Below, in pieces: positions 30,970 to 43,352 of a DNA stretch of 64,000 bases. Within the stretch, counting starts at the first letter, position 1. Every line of letters starts with the position of its first letter. The notes under the pieces are model-generated. The model saw only the letters and a program-made list of their open reading frames with translations, did not search any database and had not been told where the DNA came from. The translations under genes and the position numbers were made by a program. The DNA is from Adiantum capillus-veneris (Eukaryota > Streptophyta > Polypodiopsida > Polypodiales > Pteridaceae): positions 148,477,241 to 148,541,240 of the forward strand of contig CM043945.1 of assembly GCA_014529385.2 (NCBI GenBank), in the 5' to 3' direction.

Positions 30970-33480
30970 GTGAGTGAGTTTCGACCAAGTATTGCTTTTG
31001 AACCCTTATTTAAAGTACTAAAACATGTGATATTCATGCTAAATATCTATATTAATATATTTTTTTTCACATTAGCTATCACAAAAAGCCTATTTATGAA
31101 GAGCCAAGATTTTAGTTTCTTACCAAAAGATTGATCCAACAAGAAGGTTTAGAAATATTTATGAAGGCACATAAGGTTTGTGCTCCAAAACTTTCTTGGC
31201 TTTTTAAACTGGTCGGATCTTGAAAGTAGGTTAGTGCAAATAACTTTACATCCCTTAACCAGTGTCAGAGAAAAACCGGGGTACATTGTATTTCAACGGC
31301 TAAAATCATAAAATCCCGAATTTCGAGCTTGGCCTTGAAGAGAACCGGAAAATTGACACAATTTTTAGTGTAAATTAACAAATGATCACACTCATATCCC
31401 ACGTACCCCTTGCTGAAGGGAATTTTGTATCACACTAGTCCACATTTTGAAACTCATCCCATCAAATTCATTAATGCACCTAAAATATCAAATATATTAG
31501 AAAGACTACAAAATTTTCATGATTAGTCTAATTGAAATATCAATTAACAATAGCCTTACAATTAAACGATACTTTCGAGATAAACAATCGTTACCCTTTT
31601 GTAAGAATCAATTTAAAAATTTCATATATACATTGTGTTGATTAATACTAAAGCGAAAATCTTCCCTACTTAGATGTCTTTGCTTATCTATATAAATCAT
31701 GTATTAACTGAGAGTAGTAGTAAAAATATTTTTAAAAGCAACAATCGCACATTCTACCATTTTTATGTGAGCAACAATCCAATATCAAAAGAGTGTGCAT
31801 TTCAACGTTTCAATTTTAAAGCGATAAAAAGAAAGATTAGTTTTCAATGTTTCATGAATCCAAAAGACACGTGTGATGGTACCCTACATAAGACATTCTA
31901 CATTTTTTAAGAGAGTACAATACCATGTCATATTCATGCTAAAGATTTGCATTAAATATTACTTTTTCACACCAAGAATATGACAAAAAGCCTATTCAAG
32001 CAAAATCTGGACATAGTTTATGACAAGCCGATTGACCAGTGTTCGGGAAAAGTGTGCCTCAACCTAGCCTTGAGGTGGTTGCAAAATCAAAGTAGCCGGT
32101 TGAGGGGAGGGCAAGAAGGAGAAAATTCCACCTAAAATACATGAAAAATAGTGCAATTTTGTAAAAATACTGGCTAGCATTGTAAAATTTCCGGTTCATA
32201 TTTGTCTTGGAGGGATTTTTGTATGTTTGTGAAAACGAATGTTCCCGAACATTGCAATTGACTATAAATGCGTAGGCGCTTTGTGCTGCAAAACTTGAAT
32301 TTTTCAATTGATCGGATAATGAAAGTAGGTCAAGGCAAATAACTTATCATCCCCTTAGTATATAGGGATGTCTTCTAACCAACATAGTGCTTATCATCTC
32401 GATTTATTTATGTAAAAAAAAGGCCCATGAGATGTGTAGCAGACATAGTGATTGCCAAGATAGAGAGGCACAATATTTCCTTCATTCAATAGCCTTTCAA
32501 GTAATTTGAGGAGCATAGTGCTCACAAGTTCCATAATTGGATTCAAAAATCATAGGATTAATAAGAATATGCTTGAATTACACACACACAAAGTATGCAA
32601 ACGACAATCATGAAAACCAAGGAGAAAACAAAAGCGCATTATAAATAAATGGCCCATCCTTGACTTGGAAGCAGTATTTTTACAAGCATTCCAGTAGTAG
32701 GTCTTACACATTTTAAAAAAGAAAGTACAATGAGAATCAGGGAAGATGCGTGCTTGCAATCAAACAAGAAGTAGATGCGCGCTGGCAATCAAACAAGATG
32801 CGCTCTGGTAAGGCGAGGCAGGCAGAGTGCGTAGGCGACGTCCAAGAGGGTGCAGGCTGCAAGAGGGCGAGGGCCAGCATCGAACAAAGCCGGTAGCGAG
32901 GCAGGAGTTAAATGGTTTTTTTTTATAAAAACGAGCCCTTATATTTACAACTGCGCAACTTGGCTCGCCTGGTTACGGGGTCTGCACGGGAGCCAATATG
33001 CGCACATGTTGCGTGATCGAATCGCAAGTTACCTTTTAGAAGGGTAGGCATCTCGAGTTAGGAGCCTAGGAGGTGAGCCTCTGGTCGAAGGAATCTGAAA
33101 AACTAATGAATAAACTAACATACGAGCCAGTAGGAGCACTTACAGTATAGATATCAAAGTTGCAAGCTTCAATATTGAAAGTACCATCTACAACAATGTT
33201 TGAGATTGTTAAAATTCTACGAGGTTGCGATCAAATTAGCCACTTTATGCATCCAATTTTTACAACTCACAACTTCACTTGTTCCATTGCAATACCTAAA
33301 ACTTCAATACATTCCATGAATTGTTAATAATTATAAAACTTTGCATCATTGCAAAAACACGGACATTTTCAAGATATTAAAGAACTTTATAGATAGAATG
33401 ACATCACTTAGCAATTCAGAGAGTCCCACAAGCACCCAAAAAGACAACCCAATACAAATTTCACTTCATTTATATCTCTC
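30967..33480. other. no gene seen; diverged direct repeats
   Basis: An 80-bp motif (ATATTCATGCTAAA...CAAAAAGCCTATT) occurs at 31020-31100 and again at 31915-31996. A second (GATC.TGAAAGTAGGT...AAATAACTT) occurs near 31210 and 32310. They appear in the same order about 900-1100 bp apart, so this is probably an old segmental or LTR duplication. No coding region. Confidence 0.45.
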
Positions 33481-34090
33481 ACTATAGGAAGACTACAAAA
33501 AAAAAATGGAGATAGTCAAGTGGTCGCAACGAAGGACTCTTGTGCTACAGCCATGCTCAACATCGCATTTGAAGCGGTCTCTGAGCTTTCCCTCCTACAT
33601 GTCCCCAAGTGATTCACAAATAATCCGCCTTCCATCTGAACGCCCTCAGCTTCTGCCCTGCTTTTGGGATAAGGACCTGCACTCCATAAGAATTTTTGGA
33701 AAATATAGGCTTCGAAATTTGTTAAAAAATAAGGACATTCTCGAACCTGTCTCATAGGCTGATTTCCACCTCTAGTAGAAGTTAAAAACTTTCTTTACCA
33801 TATTCATGAGGCTCATTTCAGCCTATAATATAAGTTAAAAAGCTTTCTTTCTTTCTTTTGCATTATGCACACATCATTTTCCTCATGGATATGGTCACCA
33901 TAAGAAAGGGAAACGGAAAAACCAGAGTTTGGAGTTTCAATTGAGATCGAAACAGTCAAGAAACAAAAGAAATGTTGTTTCTTTTAGTTTTTTAAATTTA
34001 ACTTACTGTTAAATTACCATATGACTTCAAAACATATAGAGCCACCCACATAGCCACTAAAAAATGCCCACAAGCCACAATAAGTGCCAC
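33481..34090. other. no gene seen
   Basis: Short overlapping frames at 33506-33757 on both strands lack motifs. The remainder is A/T-rich. Confidence 0.35.
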
Positions 34091-34096
34091 AAGAGT

Positions 34097-34097
<1 letters not shown>

Positions 34098-34159
<62 letters not shown>

Positions 34160-34284
34160 AGAAGATAATTTTTAACTTCGTGGGAAACTATCCCAAGAGA
34201 CCTCAAAGATCTACCCGACCAGAGTTGAACTCAAGACTTGTTATTCAAGACGGAAATGACATAACCAATCTACCACACTTGGGG
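34098..34284 (-). repeat. tRNA-derived SINE-like element with CT tail
   Basis: On the minus strand a tRNA-like head contains an A-box-like GGTAGATTGGTTA (about 34264-34276) and a B-box-like GAGTTCAACTCTG (34219-34231), at roughly the spacing of a tRNA promoter. A short body and a TTCTTC(TC)n tail (34098-34160) follow. tRNA head plus simple tail is the SINE layout. The boxes are imperfect and no TSD was identified. Confidence 0.45.
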
Positions 34285-35022
34285 TGATAGAAAGGTTATA
34301 CCATTCTCCCTTTTTGTTCACACACACCCGAGAAGAAGAGAAGTGCACACAATGCAAAGTCTGTCATGGAATACTCCTCTAATCTTCTTGAACTTGTCAC
34401 TTGAAAGCAAACTAATAAACTTTTTCACAAAGACTCGCTAGTGGCAGGCGTAAACTTCAGCAATTGCAGTCTTGGGAAGAGGCTTACGAAAAAAAATTAA
34501 TGCTAAAAAGAAAAATGGAAGAGCCCAGTAATATATATTACAAAATGAATAGCTGCACAGAGCTTCCTGATGTACATGCATTGCCTTCCACTCCTCTTTG
34601 CAGAGTTTCTTTCACCCAAAAAAAAAAGATCACACTCATCAACGAGCTAACTTCACCAAGGATGCAGCAGAGTAATCCATCACACAAGCAAGGACGTTTC
34701 CCTCCGCTCAAAATTCAGTTGCAGACCTGTGCTTTCCTCAACAAAGAGCGAGAGCCCACAGATGGGTCCATGCTAACGTTGCATAAGAAGGAGAAACAAA
34801 AGGCTGTTTCCCTCCGACTCTCGGATCCTCCATACCGATGTGGAGCTAACCACCTTCCAGCAAGGGAGCACCAGTTTTCAAAGAATCTCAACTTTGCCCT
34901 TTGTGTACTCGCTCCTTCACACAAAACACAAAGATAGATGCAGTGAGAGACACAAGGCAGACTATCCACCAAAAGATGCACTTGTCCAATGAATCGACAG
35001 CTTCACTGAAGTGAATATGATA

Positions 35023-35690
35023 CTAGTAACTCACAAGAAGTGCGTCCTTTTCAGAAGAAAGCTTCCTGTAGAGGTCCCCCAGTCTGTTGACCTCAGATCT
35101 GAGAGAATCGTTTTCAGCTGTCAGAGCAGCCACCTTCTCTGCAAGCTCTTCATATTCAAACTGCCAAAGGTCGCACACCATGATTGTCAAAGCGTCTGGT
35201 GCATTTGTTGGTAAACAGAAAGCCCAACCTTCTAAGTTTCCATACATGCTCATTGCAAGCAATTCGACCACGGCCAAAACAAATTTAACATCACATACAA
35301 ACAAACTTACCTGTTTTCGCATGCGGGATCGTCTTGCCGATTCTCGATTTGCTTGTTTCCTCTTCTCTCTCCTTTGCTGCTTATCGTCCTGCACATGGTC
35401 AAAGCCTTCCATTATAACAGGCGGCGATGATGCAAACATAAGTGACATTAAGCAAATTACCTGTAGCCACATCTTCCCACTGCCTTTGGCTTCACCATTA
35501 AATGGCATGGTTCCCGCAGGAGCAAGTACATACTGAGGCTTTAACGCTTCATGACCCGTAGATACTGCAGGATTACTCCAGTACTCCATGCCAACATCCA
35601 TGCCATGCGTTAGCATTAGTGGCTTCTCCATAACCATATGCCCAGTAGCGATTGGACCATGCACAAAAACTCCATTTGCTTCATTGCTCC
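35023..35690 (-). CDS. bZIP transcription factor, G-box-binding-factor type (three 3' exons)
   Basis: Spliced exons on the minus strand: 35690-35461, 35388-35311 and 35160-35035, with introns of 72 and 150 bp, all GT-AG and in phase 0. Exon 1 has a GBF-like linker (MDVGMEYWSNPA). Exon 2 is the DNA-binding basic region (KRKQANRESARRSRMRKQ with the invariant N-x7-R). Exon 3 is a zipper with Leu at six successive heptad positions (LAEKVAAL ... RLGDLYRKL). GBFs bind CACGTG as dimers in the nucleus (family knowledge). The 3' end is unsure: read-through stops at TAG 35023-35025, while a GTGAGT donor after 35035 could splice to a tiny exon at 34914-34888 (stop 34888-34890). Exon 1 needs a phase-1 upstream exon; see 53269-53411. 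No disabling mutation is seen. Confidence 0.85.
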
Positions 35691-36739
35691 CTAACACACA
35701 TAAACTCCCTGAATAATAGATCAAAGAAGAAAAGATACCCAAAACAAATTCCTCTAAACATAAACAGACGGTGAAAGCTGGTCAGCATGTCAGAATTAAA
35801 CAGATCCCTCCCTCCCCTAGGCCGGGGCCACTTTTTGCATGTGCATCGACAATCAGCTGTTTTCCATTCAACATAAAACTGGTAGTAGGCAGGGGTGCTA
35901 ATGTGAGCACCAATTTTGTATGATCCAAAATCAAAAAATGGTATTTAGCACCATCCCCTCAAAATTACACATCGATGACCATGAGTGGTCATCATCCTGC
36001 CCTCTCACCTCCCTTTGCTTTTGATCTCCAAATAAATTTTCAGCAGTAACATCCTTTTAACACTTTCATGTGCAACTTGCAGCAAAATATAAAAGCATAG
36101 GTGTTCCAAATCTGTACATTAAGGGAATTGCAAATTCGTGCTATGTACTCGTTTGACATAGCAGCAACCAGCCTGCATCAGAAGGGAAAACGCGGCCTTG
36201 CATTGACTAATATGTAGCTGATACGGGCATCAATTGTGAGCAACCTTTGCAATCACTTGCAGCCAGATCAACCAGTTTGTCACCACCACCCTTAAATCAC
36301 ATTCAATACATCCAAAGCAGGCAGAGCTGATCTTAATTGAGGCATGGATGCAGGTTCCAATTTCACATGAAAGTAAGAGCAGAATCATAGCATTTGGAAG
36401 GCAATGATGATAAAGACAACATAGGGTTCCGCAGGCTGTTACACTTCGAACCAACCCATAGGAAAAGGGAAAGGTTTTAGGACCATAGCAATCTTGTAGG
36501 ATGACTCAATTCACATCTCAGACAACTTTCTCAACTGCTCACCTTATGGTCCGTAACACATCAATAAATACCCAACCGGGGGCACTAACAGTGGCAGTTC
36601 GGGGCTGCTGACTTTCTATCATGTGGGAGCATATTGCTCCAACCATATGCTCCACTAGCCATACAACAATGCCAAGAGAGATGGAGCGATGGGGATGAAA
36701 CACCCCTCTCAGCACTGCTGCTAAAACAACCCATAGAAG
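35691..36739. other. bZIP intron sequence, no other gene seen
   Basis: Directly upstream (in gene sense) of the TTAG acceptor at 35691-35694. Short frames only. This is the start of what appears to be a very long intron extending to 53268. Confidence 0.5.
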
Positions 36740-36890
36740 CTAAAGGTGTGATGGTAAAGTATGCTCAGAAACAACCTTCGCGAAGATGCCTACTGCATTG
36801 TCTGCTGTAGGAAAAGTTCCAACCAAAATCCGCTCAGAAACATAGTGATACTCAACCTCTCTATACTCCTTCCATGACCATAGACCATAC
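36740..36890 (-). pseudogene. copia RNase H C-terminal fragment
   Basis: Minus-strand text REVEYHYVSERILVGTF followed by PTADNAVGIFAKVVSE resembles the last conserved block of copia RNase H (KHIE..YH..RE ... P...Q.AD.FTK). Only about 45 residues remain and the usual D..FTKAL is altered. A weak, old relic. Confidence 0.4.
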
Positions 36891-36928
36891 CATAGACCTA
36901 GATGAATCCAGGATAAGCCCAGATTCAC

Positions 36929-37718
36929 CCTTCAAGGAAAGTGCAAGGTATAGACTCATGGTAGTCACCCACAAGCCAATATAACCATCAGCTCCATCCT
37001 GCATAGTATTGACTAAATACCACGACATCCCCACCAACGTCATCAGTGCCCAATAGTGGGTGTAGAACTAGGTACTAACATATGCTCCAAACACGCGCGC
37101 ACACATACATCCATGAGCATACATCAACACAAAGTTCAAAGTGTTGAGTTTCTGTCATGACTCCGAAGATCTAAGGCAGACTCGACCATAATGAAGCCAA
37201 TTGTAACGGGGCCGGCACCACATGCCAACAGAAAAGAACAGACTTTAGACACTTCAAACAAATGAACTGAAAGATCTCGAGCAAATCTCATCAATCAAGT
37301 AATTCTTCAAGTGTTTCGCAAATCTCGGGTCTTTGGAGTATTAGATCAATCTTTTCGCACATATGCCAGCCTACAATTGACATTCGTACTCCGTTCTGGC
37401 AAACTTTTCTGCCAAGAATTTGTCCAAATCTTCATTCCTTTCTTCAATTCTTGCGCCAGATTTCAACTTTTCTCTGCCCACCCACTGAGAAATGTTACCT
37501 CTGTGAGATTCTCCGCAAGAACCCGTGTGTAATTCTAGAGTTCTTTATGGCTTATGCCTTATAAGACAGAGCAATGCAAACAGGAGCGCGCCCAATGCGC
37601 GATGTACAAAGGGTGGGAGTGGCTAATAAGTTCGGAGTCAAGACACGAAGATTCTTTCACAAAACCTACGTGCGCTGCAAAAAGGATCGGATCCTCCATA
37701 GAAGAAGAATCTTTTTGA
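36929..37718. other. no gene seen
   Basis: Probable internal or leader remnant of the minus-strand element whose primer site is at 37719-37730. No coding motif. Confidence 0.3.
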
Positions 37719-38070
37719 GCTCTGATACCACTGCAACAGGCTTGGACACTCCAAGCGAGAATGAATAGCAACACACAAATAGAAACTTCAAAATCACTGA
37801 ACTTTAATAGAAAGAGAGAGAGCGAGAGAGTCGACATGGCCCGGCAGAGTTCCGTGCCCAGAGGTATTGGCCCCAAAGTCTAGCGTCCCTCTCGGTATTT
37901 CTTTATCATTAATCATTGCAAAGTACAACTCCCAAGGGACCTCTGCTCTCAGACTCTACGTCCAGATGCTCTGCAAAGTGAGGTCCCAGGGGGTGTTATA
38001 AATTTACAAGGGATGCCAAAAGCAGAGCCCCAAAAGCCGTTAGTCCAAAAGCTTCAAACTCAAAACTACT
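37719..38070 (-). repeat. minus-strand LTR with primer site, interrupted by gypsy element 1
   Basis: GCTCTGATACCA (37719-37730) is the minus-strand tRNA-Met primer site; the LTR edge TGCAACAGGCTTGG starts at 37732. The LTR is cut at 38070 by gypsy element 1 and should resume at 52302 after the CTACT duplication. Its far end was not found. Confidence 0.6.
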
Positions 38071-39161
38071 TGTCACGTGACACATCCAACCCTATGTGTC
38101 CGTGGACAAGCTACAACATGACAAGGGTTCACTCAGTCCAATCAGTCTAGCTTAGGAAGTGTTCTGGCACTTTTGTGAGTCTGTTCGCAGACCGTGCATG
38201 CCCAAGAACTTAGAGTAGATGCATATCCTCTGGTTGCACAACGCATGATCATCAGCATTACCATCAAAATCCAACAGAATCCATCAGGAGCATTTTCCAG
38301 TGCATTAAACCTATTTTCCCTATTTTTGACATTTTTCACTTATTATTTTAAGTGACTTTTGTTGGGAACTGAGTAGGGCTAAGATAATATATAAGCAAAC
38401 CTAAGCTAGTACTATTTGGCAGAAGAGCAAGGAGAACATAGGCCACAGGCAGCAGGTTCAAGCAGGACCTTTCCCCCTTGGTGACGATTTCCTCCAAGCA
38501 AGACCACCATCTCCTGGCGTTTTTCAGCATCGGCCTCATCGCCACAGAGTCCAGTACCCTAGCGTTTTTCAACATCAGCATCATCACCCTTCTCCCTAGC
38601 ATTTTCAGCAGCGCTATAGCCTCATCAATTCAGCGATAAGACCTCAGAAATTCAGCGGTTTGAAGCACCAGAAACTCAGCCAAAATCAGCGTTTTTCCCA
38701 CAGCTTGATCAGCGTTTTTAGACAGCCTAAAACCAGCGTTTTGCTTCATCAGATTTCAGCCTTCTGGCGTTTTTGGACAGCAGAACAAGCACGCAGATTT
38801 TCAGCCAACAAATCGGTCTCGTCATCCACGTTGTCGACATCGACATAGCCCTAGACTTGCATCAGTTCTCATACATCCACTTTGTACCAGTTTGTGCAAT
38901 CAATAGTAGACCACTCTCACCAACGAGTGGGACCTTCGGAGGAGGGGTTTTACAACGTCTCTGGTGTCGTATTCTCTTCTCTTTCTATCTCTCAGTCTTA
39001 TACACCTTCTCGCACAGTGTCCACATTCACTTTTGTTGTGTCCATTGCACTCTCTCATTAAGAACGGCAGGCTCTCCCTTCCATAAGTAAAAGAAACCTT
39101 CAACATAGTTTGGAGCACTCATCTTGAGCAAAGTTCATCATTCATTCCGCTGCACCTTACA
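38071..39161 (+). repeat. element 1 5' LTR
   Basis: 1091 bp, TGTCACGTGACACATCC ... CACCTTACA. It contains the palindrome GTCACGTGAC, which includes a CACGTG G-box core, TATATAAG near 38389, and many copies of AGCGTTTTT-like motifs between about 38510 and 38780. Confidence 0.95.
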
Positions 39162-39622
39162 TTGGTACCAGAGCTTTGACAATGTTCTGTATCACTCAAG
39201 GAAAGCACCACAAGAATCACAAGATTTTTTTTGCTTGTTGCGGTCGCACGAACCAAAGTTCACTTGGGCGTGTCGATTCCTAATCGTGTTTTTGAAGAGT
39301 GACAGGAATCCCAGGAAAGAGGGCTTGTCCAGCCTCCCCTTGCGCCTCTTTTCACTCATTGAGAGCGGACCGTGCACTTAGCGGCCGGCCAATCGACGTG
39401 AGGTGGGAAAAAGCAACCTTGGTGTGAGCGCAAGGCCGCCAAGGGGTGTGCCCGCGGGAAAGAGCAGAACTCGGGTGAAGAGAAGATCCTTCTCTAACAC
39501 AGATTGCAAGCAAAAGAAGACCCTCAAGAACCTCAAGAACTCAAGACCCTCAAGAACGCAAGAACCCAAGACCCACAAGAACCTAAGTTCCTTGTGAACT
39601 TAAGAACCAAAGATCACAGTGC

Positions 39623-41085
39623 ATGGTCATCACCCGAAGTGGAATGGGTACTTCGCATGGAGGTGGTGAGCATGGGAGTGCGAAGAAGAGTTTTCCCCAC
39701 CAGGAGGTTTTCCCGACCCTCCCCTTTCCCATCTACGCCACGAATTGTACCAAATCCTATGGAGGCTATGGTCAAGTCGATGATGGAGATGATGGCACAA
39801 CAACAAGAAACGACTCGGGTTGCGATGGCACAACTAGAAAGAAAAGCAAAACGACACGACGCCTTGGAGCGCGATCAAGCGCGCTAGGCAGCTGAAGAAC
39901 GACAGATCGAGCGTGCGGTACAGAGTGAACAACGCATGCAAGAGTTGGTCCGACATGTTCTCGCTTCGAAATCCGAGACAGCCAAAGATGTTGGTGGTTC
40001 ATCATGTGGCGCAAGCTGAGATTCGGACTCCAACAACCAAGTCACAGAGAAGATCCAGTTCAGTAAGTATGATGGTAAGATGGATGCCACGGTTATTCAT
40101 TCTTGGTTGCATCAATTTAATGCTTATTTTGCGACAACTAAGAAGACAGGAAATAGCAAAGTTTTGACGGCAACCATGTACCTTGCCGGTGATGCCATCA
40201 ACTGGTACCAGCAAGAGGCACAGTTAGCCACGCACCTAGAGGAAGCCGACGAATTCGCGCCCCTTTCCTGCAATTGGGCCGACTTCTAAGACAAGCTCAA
40301 GGCGCGGTTTATGCCTCCGCAGTACCTAGCACGATTGAAAGAAGATTGGCGCAATCTCAAGCAACATGGTATGCCAGCCATGTCTTTTTCTAACCGTGTT
40401 TGGCAACTCGGCACTCAATTACGCAAATCGGATGATGAGCGCAAAGAGGCTTTCCTTTTTGGGTTAAACGAATATATCAAGTTTGATGTAGAAGTCTTTG
40501 ACCCCGCGGATCTTAACAAGGCGGTAGCGATTGCTCTCTCCCAAGAGATGAAGCACAACAAGGGAAAGCCTAAGGAGAACAAGACTTCTTAAGGAACCTC
40601 TCAGAATTCTCAGAACACGCAGATTACAGATTTTGAGGGCAAAACAAATTCGAAACGGGGGTAAAACTTTAGGATGCCTAATATGAATGGTAAGAATGGA
40701 AACTCTTATAGACCATCTTCCTCTAATTCTTCGGAAAAGAACTCTCACAATGAATCTAAGGGTAAAGCTAAAGCACCTGCAAAACCTAAGCTAACCCCGC
40801 ATAAAAAAGGTACACAAGGCATTATAGGAGGATACATCACAGCTGAAGAACAAGTGACTTATGCTAAGGAAGGTCGATGTTATCAATGTCACGTGAAGGG
40901 TCACATTAAGAAGGCTTGTCCTAAGACAGCCCCACCTAAAGAACCAAAGGCACCCACAGCAACCACAAGCACTTTAATGAACCAAGCTGAATCTTCGACA
41001 CACACATTGGTGAGTCTCTCATGAAGTGTTATGGTCATGTAAAGGGTCAGCGTTTTATCATATTGTTTGATCCAGGCAATATCCA
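39623..41085 (+). pseudogene. element 1 gag and start of protease
   Basis: Gag starts MVITRSGMGT at 39623. A frameshift near 39700 and a stop at 39886 break the N-terminal part. The capsid runs in the 40080-40592 region (HSWLHQFNAYFATT, MYLAGDAINWYQQEAQ, FMPPQYLARLKEDWRNLKQ) with a stop near 40287. A zinc knuckle (CYQCHVKGHIKKAC) is at 40878-40919. The frame then enters the protease (FDPGN) and is cut at 41085 by element 2. Compared with element 2, the Ala/Arg/Glu coiled-coil stretch in N-terminal Gag is much shorter. Confidence 0.9.
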
Positions 41086-42294
41086 TGTCACGTGACACAT
41101 CCAACCCTATGTGTCTGTGGACAAGCTACAGCGCAACCAGGGTTCAGTCAGTTAAGTCAGTCTAGAATAGGAAGTGATATGCTACTTTTGTGAGTCTGTT
41201 CGCAGACCGTGCATGTCCAGACACTTAGATTAGATGCATATCCTCTGGTTGCACACAGTATGACCATCATATTCCAGTCAGATCCCATTAGTAGCATTTT
41301 TACAGTGCATAGACCTATTTTCCCTATTTTTGACATTTTTCACTTATTATTTTCAAGTGACATTTGTTGGAAAGTAGGTAGGGCAATTTTGCTAAGTTTG
41401 TATAAATAAAAACCTAGCGCTAGCACTTTCTGGTAGAGAGGCAACAAGAGCATTGCTCACAGGCAACTTCTCAGCAGGACCCCAAGGACTTCTAGCGTTT
41501 TTGCTACACTGCAGCTTGGCTAGCGTTTTTGGACACGACCACAGCAGATCAGCCAACGTTTTTTCTCTGCATCAGCTTGGCGACAAGACTACAACAGATC
41601 AGCCTAGCGTTTTGCATTGCAAGGCCACCGGCAGCAACAGAAGACAGTTTTCAGCCTAGCGTTTTTGCATCAGCATAGCGTTTTGCAATTTCCCCGCGAC
41701 GGAACATCAAGAAACCCTAGCGTTTCAGTTTTCAGCCTTTAGCACTCGTCGAAGAAGTCCCGAACGTCGTAGATCTCACCTTCCCGCAGCAGATCCTTGT
41801 CGCACGGTCAGATTCCGCAAGGTTTACAGATTCAGCCCGAAAAATGCAGATTTCAGCATTTGCGGTTTCAGCGCGTCATCGTCGTATCATCGCCATCAAC
41901 ATCGTCATCGACATAGAGTCAGAATTCAGCAGATAAAGATTTGCAGATTTCAGCCCTTAAAGTTTTCAGTTTTCAACCGTCTCATCGTCGTCGACATCAT
42001 CGGCAAGTCCAAGCATTGTAGAGATTTGTGCAATCATAAGTAGACCGCTCTCGCCATAGAGAGTGGGGCCTTCGGAGGAGGGTTTTATAACGTCTCTGGT
42101 GTCGTATTCTCTTCTCTATCTCGCAGTCTCATGCACTTCCATTTAGAGTGTCCATTCACTTTGTTTGTGTCCATTGCACTCTCTCACTTAAGGAACGGAA
42201 ACCTCTCCCTTCCGTAAGTAAAAGGAATCCTTGAGCACAATTCGGAGCACTCATCTTGAGCAAAGTTCAAACATTCATTCTGCTGCACCTTACA
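41086..42294 (+). repeat. element 2 5' LTR
   Basis: 1209 bp, TGTCACGTGACACATCC ... CACCTTACA. TATA-like TATAAATAAAA at 41401-41411. AGCGTTTTT-like motifs recur about every 30-70 bp from 41490 to 41730. It differs from its partner LTR at numerous positions. Confidence 0.95.
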
Positions 42295-42740
42295 TTGGTA
42301 TCAGAGCTTTGGCAGTGTTCTGTATCACTCAAGGAAAGAACCACAAGAACCACAGAATTTTTTTTGCTTGTTGCGGTCGCACGAACCCAAGTTCGCTTGG
42401 GCGTGTCGATTCCTAGTCGTGTTTTTGAAGAGTGACAGGAATCCCAAGAAAGAAGGGTTTGTCCAGCCTCCCCTTGTGCCTCTTTTCACTCATTGAGAGT
42501 GGACCGTGCACTTAGCGGCCGGCCAAGCGACGTGAGGTGGGAAAAAGCAACCTTGGTGTGAGCGCAAGGCCGCCAAGGGGTGCGCCCATGGAAAAGAGCA
42601 GAACTCGGGTGAAGAGAAGATCCTTCTCTAACACAGACTGCAAGCAAAAGAAGAACCTCAAGAACTCAAGACCCTCACAGAACCCAAGACCCACAAGAAC
42701 CCAAGTGCCTCGTGAACTTAAGAAGCCACAACTTCAATGC

Positions 42741-43352
42741 ATGGTCATCACCCGAAGCGGGATGGATATCGGACATGAGAGTGATGGGCAAGAAAGTAGT
42801 GAAGAAGAATTTCAACAACAGGGAGGTTTTCCTGACCATCCCCCTTCGCCATCTACGCCAGGAATTGCACCAAACCCCATGGAAGCTTTGGTTAAGTCAA
42901 TGATGGACATGATGGCAAAGCAAGAGGCGACTCGCATTGCCGCGGAGCGTGACCACCAAGAGAAACAGGATCGCGATCGCTTGGCGGCCGAGGAACAGAA
43001 AGAAAAAAAAGCGGCAAGAAAGGCCGGCTTGGAGCAAGCTCGCTTGGTGGCCGAAGAAAGAAAGGCCGACTTGGAGCAAGCTCGCTTGGCGGTCGAAGAA
43101 AGAAAGGCTACTATTGAGCGTCAGCTTGTGCAAGCGCGCTTGGCGGCCGACGCAAGAAGGGAATCGGCCGAAGAAAGAAAGGCTACTTTGGAGTTAGAGC
43201 GTGAGGCCCAGAGAGAACAACGCATGAACGACTTGGTACTACATGTCCTCACCTCGAAACCTGAACCGGCCAAAGAAGTTGGTGGTTCATCAAGTGGCAC
43301 AAGCCGAGATTCGGACTCCAACAAGTTAACAACCCCGTCACCGAGAAGTTGA
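42741..43352 (+). pseudogene. element 2 gag N-terminus, first copy
   Basis: Begins MVITRSGMDIGHESDG. An acidic/Pro stretch is followed by NPMEALVKSMMDMM and then about 100 residues of highly charged coiled coil with repeated EERKADLEQARLA units. The frame ends at a TGA (43350-43352) because of a one-base shift relative to element 1; the capsid continues in another frame. Element 1 lacks most of the coiled-coil repeats, so they expanded in this lineage or were lost in the other. Confidence 0.85.

Noticed and set aside
34464-34937. 157-codon plus-strand frame beside the bZIP gene
   Set aside because: Antisense to the probable 3' untranslated region of the bZIP gene; no domain and low-complexity Lys/Ser text.
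38773-39090. 105-codon frame inside the LTR, with a copy at 51917-52267
   Set aside because: It lies wholly within R/U5-like LTR DNA; its repetition reflects LTR copies, not a gene.
38071-42294. Treating LTRs 38071 and 41086 as a pair bounding one short element
   Set aside because: They belong to different LTR subfamilies, there is no polypurine tract before 41086, and the target duplications pair them otherwise.
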